Of a stretch of 64,000 nucleotides of DNA, positions 24,086 to 34,148 are shown in pieces (position 1 is the stretch's first letter; every line of letters begins with the position of its first letter). This DNA is from Ascaphus truei. Lineage: Eukaryota > Chordata > Amphibia > Anura > Ascaphidae. Position numbers and translations under genes: made by a program. Location: NCBI GenBank assembly GCA_036426205.1, contig CM071570.1, positions 51,630,984-51,694,983 of the forward strand, written 5' to 3'. The notes beneath the pieces were generated by a model that ran no database searches, was not told where the DNA came from, and saw nothing but the letters and a program-made list of their open reading frames with translations.

Positions 24086-24312
24086 CAGGTAGTCCTCATT
24101 ATCCAACGTTTCACTTTCCAACGAATGGCATATGCAACGCTTTACAATACAACCCTAGGGGCCGTTTTTCGACGCCGCAATGCATTATCCAACGCCTGAA
24201 TGCATTATCCAACGCTCACAGTCACTGATTAATATGGGACTCATGTTACAACGGTTTCACTATCCAACGTAACTTCCAGAACGGGTTCCGTTGGATAACT
24301 GAGGACTGCCTG
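24086..24312 (+). mobile_element. TA-flanked Tigger/pogo-like MITE
   Basis: CAGGTAGTCCTCATTATCCA at the left is the near-inverse of TGGATAACTGAGGACTGCCTG at the right. TA dinucleotides flank both ends. The inner sequence repeats the ATCCAACG motif several times. Confidence 0.82.
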
Positions 24313-24336
24313 TATTGAGAACTTGTGATAATCTCT

Positions 24337-25275
24337 CTGTGGGGGTACCCCAGCGCTCTGTCCTGGACCTCTTCTCTTTTCTCTGTACACACTCTCTCTA
24401 GGTGACCTAATAACATCTTTTGGGTTTAAATATCACCTCTATGCTGACGACACACAAATATACTTTTCAACACCTGACCTTACACCTGCTATACAGACCA
24501 AAGTTTCTGAATGTCTCTCTGCTATATCATCCTGGATGGCCCTCCATCGCCTTAAACTCAACATGGCTAAAACAGAGCTCCTCATACTTCCTCCCAAACC
24601 TGGCCCTACTACCTCCTTCCACATTACTGTTGGAACTACGATCATCCACCCAGTAGCCCAAGCACGCTGCCTAGGGGTCACACTCGACTCCTCTCTCACA
24701 TTCGCCCCTCACATTCAAAACATTTCTAAAACTTGTCGCTTTTTCCTCCGCAATATAACAAAGATACGCCCTTTCCTCTGTTGCTCGACTGCTAAAACTC
24801 TGACTCAGGCCCTCATTCTCTCCCGTCTTGATTACTGTAACCTCCTGCTGTCCGGCCTTCCTGCCTCTCACCTGTCTCCCCTACAATCTATCCTAAATGC
24901 TGCTGCCAGAATCACTCTACTCTTTCCTAGATCTGTCTCAGCATCTCCCCTCCTGAAATCCCTCTCCTGGCTTCCAATCAAATCCCGCATCTCACACTCC
25001 ATTCTTCTCCTCACTTTTAAAGCTTTACACTCTTCTGCCCCTCCTTACATCTCAGCCCTAATTTCTCGCTATGCACCACCCCGACTCTTGCGTTCTGCTC
25101 AAGGATGTCTTCTTTCTACCCCTTTTTATCTAAAGCCCACTCCCGCCTTAAACCTTTTTCACTGACTGCCCCACACCTCTGGAATGCCCTTCCCCTCAGT
25201 ACCCGACTAGCACCCTCTCTATCCACCTTTAAGACCCACCTTAAGACACACTTGCTTAAAGAAGCATACGAATAG
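24337..25275 (+). pseudogene. L2-type LINE ORF2, reverse transcriptase C-terminal half
   Basis: The segment begins inside the RT palm at GVPQ (about 24346), changes frame near 24365, and shows the catalytic [10 protein letters not shown] block at 24431-24460. It then runs through [35 protein letters not shown] and LNAAARI. These post-RT motifs are typical of L2-like vertebrate LINEs. Near 25150 a second frame change occurs. The last segment ([19 protein letters not shown], then KTHLLKEAYE) ends at TAG 25273-25275, the likely natural stop. An intact protein would nick target DNA and copy its own RNA there. This copy lacks the endonuclease and the first RT motifs and is frameshifted, so it is dead. 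Confidence 0.9.
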
Positions 25276-25572
25276 CACTGTGAACATTCTGAACACATGA
25301 TACATAAAGCTTGGCCCCCTGCAGACGCACTTACCAGAACTCCCTCCTACTGTCTCTGTACGTTCTCCCTACCTACCAATTAGACTGTAAGCTCCTCGGG
25401 GCAGGGACTCCTCTTTCTTAATGTTATGTTTGTCTAAAGCACTTATTCCCATGATCTGTTATTTATATTATCTGTTATTTATTCGATAACCACATGTATT
25501 ACTACTGTGAAGCGCTATGTACATTAATGGCGCTATATAATTAAAGACATACCATACCATACCATACCATAA
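25276..25572 (+). mobile_element. L2-type LINE 3' UTR with (ATACC)n tail
   Basis: The non-coding end contains TTAGACTGTAAGCTCCTCGG then GGCAGGGACTCC. A GCGCTATATAATTAAAGACA segment leads into five-base repeats of CATAC. Short tandem 3' tails in place of poly(A) are usual for L2 and CR1 elements. The TGTAAGCTC...GGGGCAGGGAC block recurs at the ends of the SINEs. Confidence 0.85.
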
Positions 25573-26630
25573 GCTGCAGAAAGAGCAGCACATCGCTAAG
25601 TAGTGATGTCTTTGAAGGGTATTTGTTGCCCAACGGTTTTCAACATAACTGAACTTCTCTCACTGTCATGGATCAAACTGTTTTTGGTATTTCATTACCG
25701 ATTTGCTGTTTGATCGACAATGGGGAATTGGTCCCCACTGCAGATTTCCCCCCATTATTGTACCATTGTTTTTGTGTACGCAAAACATGCCGTTCATTAT
25801 GTTCCTGAAAAACACACGTTAAGTGGTTTTGTTTGTTGAGTTGATGCGGCTGAGCACACACACAATGGTGGAAATTCACAGTGCAATCCTGCATTAACTG
25901 ACTTTGACTTGTAAGGAAGGGGATTTCGTCGGCTCCGGCACTATAAGCGCAGCCTAACAGTATATTCTTAAAGGCGCACTTAAAACAAAATATATATATA
26001 TATTTAATATATGCAGCCTTTAATTACCTTTATTGAAAACGAATTACCTAAGCTTCCAATCGATTCGTTCTCTCGTAATCGATCAGCAAAGTTCCTGCTT
26101 TCCAGGGTTCACTAAAAGGCTGCCTTTCTGTTTCAAGCAATCCTTCAGTCGGCACTCAGCAGCTACAATGTATTCTTATATTACTAAGGTAACATTATTT
26201 ATTGTTACAGTTTGTAACAAAGGATTTTCCGTATATTAAAACTCCTTCAAAATGGCATTGAGAGTTGACTTTTAAAGCAGCTGTTCAAGCAATATCGTAG
26301 ACAGAGTATTTGTGATTTGGTAGATGGTGCTTCACCAGTAAGTGCTCTACTGTATTCTATAAGAACAATATATTCAGAGTATAGTCCCAATGTCCATAAT
26401 AACTGTATAATAACAGAGATCACCCAAGGGAGATTAAGGGACCTAGTGGTGCCCACCTGGCTACCACAGAGATTGGTCACCTGGTAAGTTATTACCTACT
26501 CATAGGGTTTAGATCAATAAAACAGCAGTCACTGAAAAGGTAAATACAGAGGGGCTGTTGCCCTTTACCTGACAGTGAAATCCAGACAGGGAAAAACTCT
26601 GCAGCGTGCAATCCTCAAAGGTAGAGATCA

Positions 26631-26905
26631 GGATATGTAGGAGGAAAGGAGCACAGCTTCTGCATCAGTGGCTCAAAAATAGATAGGGCAACTCCAGATG
26701 CAGTAACATTGTGTTTATTGCACAATCAGCTTAGCAATGATATCAACCTTGATAAAGTCCTTTTGGATGAAACATGTTGGTGTATTTCCTACACCTTCAT
26801 TGCTAAGCTGATTTGTGCAATAAACACAATTTTACTATATCTGGAGCTGCCCTATCTATTTTTGATCCACTGATGCGGATGCTGTGCTCCTTTCCCTCTA
26901 CACAT
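26631..26905 (+). repeat. 275-bp near-perfect palindrome with hammerhead-like tip
   Basis: Arms of about 98 bp (26642-26740 and 26797-26895) differ at about eight positions by eye and extend weakly beyond. The 56-nt loop between them holds the hammerhead-like motif listed separately. It lies inside the inverted-repeat element at 25968-27345. Confidence 0.85.
26744..26782 (+). ncRNA. Hammerhead-ribozyme-like motif at palindrome tip
   Basis: In order: stem I strand CAACC (26744-26748), core TTGATAA (26749-26755), stem II GTCC-TTTT-GGAT (26757-26768), GAAAC (26769-26773), a two-base loop AT, GTT (26776-26778), then stem I partner GGTG (26779-26782). This matches the type I hammerhead plan with a minute stem III, as known in Penelope-like elements. 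The core has U for C3 and A for G8, changes expected to lower or abolish cleavage. It is a structural match by eye and untested. Confidence 0.55.
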
Positions 26906-27345
26906 CCCTTGCAATATCCTACTTGTGTATTTTTCTTTTTAAATAAATCAGTTCTGTACTATGAGAAAATACCTGTAGCATTAAAAAAAAAAAAATGTTT
27001 AAAGACATTTTTAATGTTTCTAATGTAGGAAGCATTTCCAAAGTGATAGTCCCTTCCTCTTCTGATAGGCTCTGGCTCTTGAGTCACGCCCTCTCTCTAG
27101 CAGTGCGCCAATTGTATCTAGTAACTGCCCAGTCGCATAATATTGCTGGACTACATTACCCACATTCTGTGCAAGAACTGAAATAAATAACCCGAGCAAG
27201 CGATCAATTACAAGAGAACGGATCGATCTGCAACTTAGCTAATCACTTATCAGTGTGCAGATTGTATTGATGTACATATTGAATGGGGAAAAAAAAATAT
27301 TTTTTTTTTAAACGGCGGCATGAACTGCAGCTTTAAAATAAAAAA

Positions 27346-28389
27346 GGTAATAAGTATTATCCAATACTGCAGAACTGATTTATAAATTAATAAACCAAAC
27401 ATGTAGGATATTGCTTGGATTTCCCCTTTAAACTCTGCTATAGAAATTAAAGAATGCTCATTATATTAAAGCTCATTAAAAATGGCATTAAGTGTTGAAT
27501 TAAATTTTTAAGTATTATCTAATACATTGATTTAATAAAAAAAAATATACACATGTAGGGTATGTATACACATGTAGGGTTTAAATGACCAGAGACAATC
27601 TTTCTAACCCTGCAGCTGTACTATATAGACTTTTTGTCATTTTTTTCTATTGTGCTCTTTTGGTTTGATCCAAGCCTGGTGTCTTGCCTCTGATCACCCC
27701 ACCACAGGGCCCCTTTTTCTTTACTCACATTTTGAGCGCTTCTGAACCTTTGTGACTTCCACAGTATTTCAGTATTGCACCTGTTTTTGCCCCCTAATAT
27801 TTGGCTGGAAGTTACAAGGTGAACAGATGATCTTTTGTTGAGAACAGTACAATGGCATGTGCAGGAATATTAAACAGAAAGCAGACAGTTTTTTTTATTG
27901 TGAGCTTTATGGGTAAGGAATTCTTGTCTTGCTCTGCTTGCTTTCATGTAGGGTATGCTTATCGCAGAATGGACTTTGGACTTCCCCTACATCACTGTGT
28001 TTGTACATTTCTGCTGCACAGCATCGGATACACAGCCAGCTAAAAGTAAATTGTTACAAAAAAAGTTCTTGATTTCTGTGAAAATGTGATTTATTTTTTA
28101 AAGGTTTATGTATTGCATAATGTTTGTGAGTTTGATAGTAATAGTGCATTCACCCCTAGTCTGTATGACAGCAGATACTAGCTCTTGTTTGGATACATTA
28201 AAAATATTATGTTTTCTACTATGGAATTGTTTTGATGTACTGAATACATGCATTCATATACATACACATATATTATACTGTACAACTGTCCCTCTACTGT
28301 ATGTCTTCCATCCTAATACTATGGTGTTAGCCTTTTTTTGTAAGTATTTTATTGTATTTTACTTAAGAGCTGCCAGTTTATAAAATATG
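27346..28389. other. AT-rich stretch, nothing recognised
   Basis: No convincing exon, RNA gene or bounded repeat was found. A duplicated TACACATGTAGGGT pair occurs near 27549-27575. Confidence 0.45.
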
Positions 28390-29215
28390 CAAAACACAGA
28401 TAAGTGACCAAAGAGGGTCACTAGGTCCTTATAAATTGCACTCCTTATTAAATATAATCTAATATACATAAAGTACCAGTTTATTAACTAGTACCACTAA
28501 GTTGAATATGTTACGGACCAAATGGGAAATAGCCACACAACCAAAACTATAGCACAACAGAATAATATACAATTTTATTACATACTAAAATATGACGAAA
28601 TGCATAAAATGACAACTAAATGACAAAAAAACTAAAAAGATCCCCTAGTGGGTGAAACAGAAAATATAAGGTGAATATAGGTGCTTAGTTTGAACCTATG
28701 CTCAAGGCCCCATAGAAATATAAGGAGACAATGTCCAAAGTATACTAGCACAGCTAAATAGCCTCACCATAACATAATGCAGAGTAACAACATTACAACA
28801 CAGGATAGTTCCACAGTGCTAAAAACCAAGCTTTCCCAGGAAAAACATTAATATGTCACACTGAAATAGTAACCACCATGATGATCGTATAGAGTGGATA
28901 CAGTAGGTTTAGTGTATAGTAAGCTAAACACATATCCATATAGATGTTAATGGGTTTAACCGGCTGTATAGAACTGAGTAGCCGGCAGTGAAGCAGGAAA
29001 TATACAACCTGATGATGTCTGATACTGCAGGAACAGCAATCTGGTAGACGTCCTGTGTGTGTAGCGTTTCTTCCGTGTAAGTCAAAAAAGGGAGCTGCAT
29101 GTATGTTCCATCGCGTTCCCACGTGACCGTCAATGTAGTGACGTCACTAGACCCGACGATTGTTTTGCGCGATCAACGCGCTTCTTCTCAGGGGGAGGGG
29201 GTGTAATGCCTAGCG
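28390..29215 (-). mobile_element. Possible Penelope-like non-coding terminal region
   Basis: The segment is AT-rich and non-coding and ends at a hammerhead-like site on the minus strand (29152-29194), as do Penelope-like terminal regions. No RT or GIY-YIG sequence is visible, so the assignment rests on the ribozyme-like site alone. Confidence 0.35.
29152..29194 (-). ncRNA. Degenerate hammerhead-like motif
   Basis: On the minus strand: CCC, CTGAGAAGAA (plus 29182-29191), a perfect 5-bp stem II GCGCG/CGCGC (plus 29167-29181), AAAAC where GAAAC is expected, a four-base loop, GTC (plus 29155-29157), then GGG pairing with the first CCC. The core has lost U7 and G12 is changed, so it would not be active. 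Confidence 0.4.
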
Positions 29216-29879
29216 CAGAGCCACATTGCCATGGCAACAAGACGCCATGTGACATCAGGTTGGTGACATCCGTGGTGTTCGAAGGGAGAAGGAGGGCGGC
29301 TGCTACATGTAATTGCCTTCCTATCAGACCCGAGAGTGCGGCAAATATATGTGAAGGAGGCATTTTTGCCGGCCCAAAATTTTGCCGCCCTAAGCCCTGT
29401 TCTAATGGGAAATCTGCCACTTTCATCATGGCGATGCAACAACGCACTGAAATCAGTGGCAGGCAATACCAATTCAGGTGCCGTGTCCTGCGTCAACTCA
29501 TGATGAATATGCCCCTATAGCTCAGTACATCAGTGCAGGAGGGGCTTGCAATACTTGGATGAGTAACGTTTTGAAATCTTCCAGCTGCAAAGGGGTTAAG
29601 ACACAGCAATCTGTTATTGAATGTTGTCTCCTTTTTAGTACCCGTTTGATATTAGTATATCCGTGCACTGCTTTTACTCCGGCTTTGATTTAAAAGCGGT
29701 GTGAAACAGCAGGTATAACCCTAAAGGCATCTAGCGGATAAGAAGCAAAAAGTGAGGCACTTTCAGAACTGCTTTGCTGGCTGAAATCCCTGGCTGCAGT
29801 GGAAGCACTGTGTGCTGTGTGGCTATGGGATAAGGCATGTCTGAGTCATGTGACTGTGCTCATCAGTGTTTATCATTGC

Positions 29880-29955
29880 CTGTATATCATGTGCTACAGT
29901 ATATATATATTCTATATATTATTATATATATATTATATATATATATTATGTATGT
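29880..29955 (+). repeat. (AT)n-rich tract
   Basis: Interrupted TATATA runs between 29900 and 29950. Confidence 0.8.
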
Positions 29956-30103
29956 ATAATGTGTTGTGTGTGCAGTAATATAAATGGTTATTTAGACTAG
30001 ATGTATATGTAATATAATTTGATTAGTAAAGCCATTGTAGTAAACTTCTCAACTCCTACTCATATCTACCCATAATTTTAAAGCAGAAATCCCCCTGCTC
30101 GTT

Positions 30104-30133
30104 TAAAAAAAAAAAAAAAAAAAAAAATATATA

Positions 30134-30217
<84 letters not shown>
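30104..30217 (+). repeat. Poly(A) then (AT)n microsatellite
   Basis: About 26 A residues lead into roughly 90 bp of near-uninterrupted TA repeats, which could form a cruciform. Confidence 0.95.
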
Positions 30218-30218
<1 letters not shown>

Positions 30219-30594
30219 TTCAAACAAGTGGGGTTACCGGAGCAGACCCACCTGGTTTTTAGCTCCACCCTTCCCACCTAACTCCTTGTTCTTTAGGTAC
30301 TTACCTGGTTTAGCTGTCGGTGTTTTAGCTCCCTTTTAGAGAAACTCTTGCAGGTCAATAGGAAGCAGTGATGTCATTGGGGAAATACTTCACCTCTTGG
30401 ATGATTAAAGATAGCAACGGTAAATGTCCAGGAAAGAGCACCAGCAACTAGACAAGTACGTTCTTGGGAATCAGGGGTGAGGGAAAGGGGGGCACCTGAA
30501 CTAAAAAATAGTGCAGTTCAGCTCAGGAGGAACACACTGGTTTAAATGCTGTAAATGAAATCAATAGTAAAAATGGGCATGATTGCTGCCTTTA

Positions 30595-30887
30595 CCCCTT
30601 CAGTGCCGGAAGGGTCCCACCACCTCTGTGGCCAAGGCCCCCTCAGACACCACTTCCTGATCATGTGATGGCTCCTAAGTGATCACATGATCTCCACATC
30701 ATTCTGGGGATGTTGACCCAAGGGAAGCGTCCTCCCCTTCCGTGCCGACCTCGGCCTAGTGCTGATTGCTCATTTCTAAAAGGTAGATTGCAAAGTGGCA
30801 AAACGTACAGGGTATATTATAAGGGAATCTGGCATGCCGGCCCTCCTAACCTACACTGTACATTCATAGAACACTAAAGGGTTAAAC
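30595..30887 (+). mobile_element. MITE with CCCCTTCAGTGCC-type inverted ends
   Basis: The left end ACCCCTTCAGTGCCGGAAGG pairs with the inverse of ACACTAAAGGGTTAAACC at the right. The same kind of termini bracket the satellite element at 50011-50836. Confidence 0.6.
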
Positions 30888-31261
30888 CATATGCATGTCT
30901 GCTAAATTACGTGTATTTTTAGGAAATTGTCAAGGGTTTGTTTCTAACTGGCCCAGTTCTTTTTATGACTTGTTAAGCCCTCACCATCAGTCACTCTTCT
31001 TGTCACCTTATCCAGTGAGTCAGCCATGTCTCCTGGTGGTGTTGCTGCTGTTAGACCACTAAGAACATTGTGATCCAGTTTTCTCATCTTGGAGCAATTA
31101 CCAGGTCTCCGTACAGTAGAAATAAAATAATTGAACACCTTTGACGGTGCCCATGATAATATTATCTCTACTTCAACTCTAAGTGAAAGTTTTGAAGCCA
31201 CTGAAGGTGCAGTCACATGTTTAAATATATAGGGGGTTATTCTGTAAGGTGGGATAAGCAC

Positions 31262-31475
31262 AGATGGGAGAAGGAGCGGCGCAGTGAATAAAGACACTGA
31301 GTTTGAAGCAGGGGAACCTGGTTCAATTCCTGGAGTCGGCTCCTTGTGACTTGAGCAAGTCACTTTATCTCCATGTGCCTCAGGCACAAACAAACCCCCC
31401 ATAGATTGTAAGCTCCACGGGGCAGGGACCTGTGCCTGCAAAATGTCTCTGTAATACACAATTTTAATAACTTCT
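31262..31475 (+). mobile_element. CORE-type SINE, longest copy
   Basis: It begins with a tRNA-like head (GCGGCGCAGTGAATAAAGAC, then GGTTCAATTCCTGGAGTCGG). The core CTTGTGACTTGAGCAAGTCA and the tail TAGATTGTAAGCTCCACGGG with GGCAGGGACC follow. The tail matches the L2-type LINE end at 25380. SINEs are transcribed by RNA polymerase III and encode no protein. Confidence 0.85.
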
Positions 31476-31869
31476 TTAACAATTACAAACTTAATAATAT
31501 ATCAAATCAGTTGAATTAAAATAAAATTTAACTTATTCCCCCTATTTATTTTGTGAAAAGACGTTTTTGACAATGAACTTTGTTACGAATAAGTACAGAT
31601 CTGTAGTGACGGACATTCATGTGGGCGCCGTCTGCTCCTGTTATCCACCTCGTAAATAAATCCTAATATTGAGAAACGGTTACCTGAAATTCAAGCTCAG
31701 AAATCACTTTGAGATATTTTACGTTCTTCTTTTTTATTTAGTTAGGGTTTCAAGTTTTTTCTTCTCTATTCAATAACAAATGTGTGTAATATTTTAATGC
31801 TTTCTTTATCCTTGTTTACTTTTGGCGTTATTTAGTTAAGGTTTAAACCTTATATAAACTTAAATTGAA

Positions 31870-31963
31870 ACCAGATGCTGGGGAGCAGTAGGACAGCGGC
31901 CCGGCAAAAACGGTGTGCCCATTTATTGGCACGCCGGGAAAAAAGGTTTGGCCACCCCTGGTA
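31870..31963 (+). mobile_element. hAT-like terminal fragment
   Basis: It ends GGTTTGGCCACCCCTG, a hAT-type terminus, preceded by a CGGCCCGGCAA...GCACGCCGGG partial inverted repeat. The other end is missing. Confidence 0.4.
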
Positions 31964-32256
31964 AAAAGTCATCACCAATTTTTTTCAGGTTCCTAACTGA
32001 ACAAACACAGTTTCTTTATTTTACTTGGATTCTTTTTTTAATACGTGATCAATAACAAACTAAATGAAGAAGCATTTATATTGATAACCTTTTAGTGTTT
32101 TTATAAAGAGTGAAAAGGAAATGGCAAAAGGTGTGGAGAAAAGGGAAAAAAAACCTGGGATTCATGTAATTAATTGGTATGAGTTAACTATTCATAAGTC
32201 AGTAAAAGTTTTGTTTAATTTTATAAAATTCATCTTTTTAAATTACTATTCCATAT

Positions 32257-32332
<76 letters not shown>

Positions 32333-32891
32333 GTCTCTGTGTTCAGATTTCTTTTGCAAAGTGGTTCTTTGTACAGTAATTGTTGTTTTTAGAATTCAGA
32401 TCTTTAAAGATCACCTTTTACACTGATAATATTTTGTCACACTCTCACATTCGATATTATCAGATCTTATCCTTGAAGGTGGCATTACTTTGGTGTTGTA
32501 CGTGTTGAACAATTACAGTATATAAAGTTCATTAAATTAATTAATGCACCTTACACAGGAGCAAACTGCTAATTTAGTGAGATATCACTGCTAAAGTTGG
32601 TTGCACCTGTTTTGACTTGCACAATGAAACCCATGATAATCGACGCCAGATAACTGAAGACATTGGCACATCAAATATACTTGAAGTATGCCAACACACT
32701 GCGTTCCCTGGTCCCTGGTGTGGGATTTACATTTCAGTAGCTCAAAATGGGAACTACAAACGCAGTGAAAGCTTTATTAGGTGATTTACAGAGCTAATTT
32801 GTCAAGCATTTTAAGTCACTAGTTGCATCATTTTGTCTGCAGAATATTTCAGGTATTTATTATTAATAATAATATCTAATTGTATGACTTT
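31964..32891. other. No recognised gene; contains a (TC)n tract
   Basis: Apart from the (TC)n run at 32262-32340 I see no feature in this AT-rich segment. Confidence 0.5.
32262..32340 (+). repeat. (TC)n microsatellite
   Basis: About 80 bp of TC repeats with a few TGTC interruptions at the right end. The serine/leucine-rich frame across it is an artefact. Confidence 0.95.
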
Positions 32892-33012
32892 ATAGATTGT
32901 AAGCTCCTTGGGGCTCCTGAGCCATTGATTGAGCCACATGTGCTGAAGCAGGGATATCCATAAAAGTTGGCCTGTTGGTGGCCCTTGAGAACTGAGTTTG
33001 AGACCCCTGGCT
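32892..33012 (+). mobile_element. SINE tail fragment joined to a half palindromic MITE
   Basis: TAGATTGTAAGCTCCTTGGG, the SINE/L2 tail, runs straight into CATTGATTGAGCCACATGTG with GCAGGGATATCC. That is the right arm of the palindromic hAT-like family, ending GAGACCCCTGG. Confidence 0.65.
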
Positions 33013-33762
33013 TGCAGTAATGTCATGGGGTACTGGATGTACAAAGCGATAACGTGATTTGCCTAAGCTCTCATGGAGCTGTCGTTAGCTCCCAACCCCA
33101 ATACAGTGACCCAAAGCTATATTATGGTTTCAGATAGAGATGAGAGAATCTGATATGCACTAATATGGAACAACAAGATGATTGCAAACTTAATCCAATT
33201 GCAATGCATAGGAGTAAAGCATGACCTCGGTGAGACCTTGAAGTTAATGTAAACTATTGCAAGGTTAGAAAAGCTCAGTATTTGAGAGATTATTGTTGAT
33301 GCTTATATCCATAGTCTTAGGCAAGTGTTCAGATACTTTTTACTAACAGAAATATCATTGTACATATATTTTGGTAGGAAATTGTAGAGTTGCTAAAATA
33401 AATACAAATAATTGATACATTTGTAACACATATTAAAAAATAAGATATGCAGTGATAGGAAATCTACATTTAATTGAAATGTTCATGCACAGTGCGTGCA
33501 ATAGCAATTTTTAATTATTTTTTATCGGAAATGTCAGACTGTTATATACTGTAAAATATGTAAACTTATATGCTGGTTTGTTTACTTGAATGTTAATAAG
33601 TAGGAGGTGTGATATTTTTAGTTTGAGTTAGATATGTCAAAAGGAAGAAGGAAGCATTCATAGATATTAATGTAGCCATATGATGCATAGTTGGGTGCTT
33701 TTTTTTTATATCACTAACACTCAGGACCGTCTATCTTTTCCTTCCCATCTGTTTTCTGGGAG

Positions 33763-34148
33763 AAATTTGATTTGCATCTTACTTTTAATTGAAAAGGCTG
33801 AATTATTCATGAGAATCACATAGTCAACAGAACAAGTTGTGCTTTGCCCCCAAATCTACAGGAATGTCCAGTGTCTGCATATTTGGAATTGCTGACCATA
33901 TTACACAATTATTTGCTCTTCTCTGTTCTCTAAAAAACCATTGTAAGAAAGTTAAAATATTTAATTTTATGAATTACTAGCTAAAGTTCCCGGCTTTGTA
34001 TAGATTGTAGTGCTTTGGAGTCATCATCTTTGCAGACTTGAATCTGTGCATTGTGACGGTGCTCGTCTTCAATCAGGAAGCGGACCTGCTGGGCTGAGGT
34101 AGGGATGCAGAATAACCAACCAGAGCCCAGGGACAGAGTCCTGTTAGA
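33763..34148 (+). repeat. 386-bp direct repeat, left copy
   Basis: It runs from AAATTTGATTTGCATCTTAC to GACAGAGTCCTGTTAGA. It matches 35605-35989 in the same orientation with roughly 20-25 differences by eye. It directly precedes the Penelope-like segment. Confidence 0.9.

Larger units (their letters stand above)
25968..27345 (+). mobile_element. Probable large inverted-repeat DNA element, hosting a nested palindrome
   Basis: CGATTCGTTCTCTCGTAATC on the left (26061) is the near-inverse of GATCAATTACAAGAGAACGG on the right (27202). The flanking GCAGCC / AACTGCAGCTTTAAA sides also pair. The 27045-27130 interior recurs inverted at 52480-52600. The ends and target duplication are not resolved and no transposase is seen. 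Confidence 0.5.

Noticed and set aside
26160..26192. Exon-like segment ending ACTAAG then GTAACA
   Set aside because: It lies in the inverted-repeat element at 25968 and has no protein-like frame.
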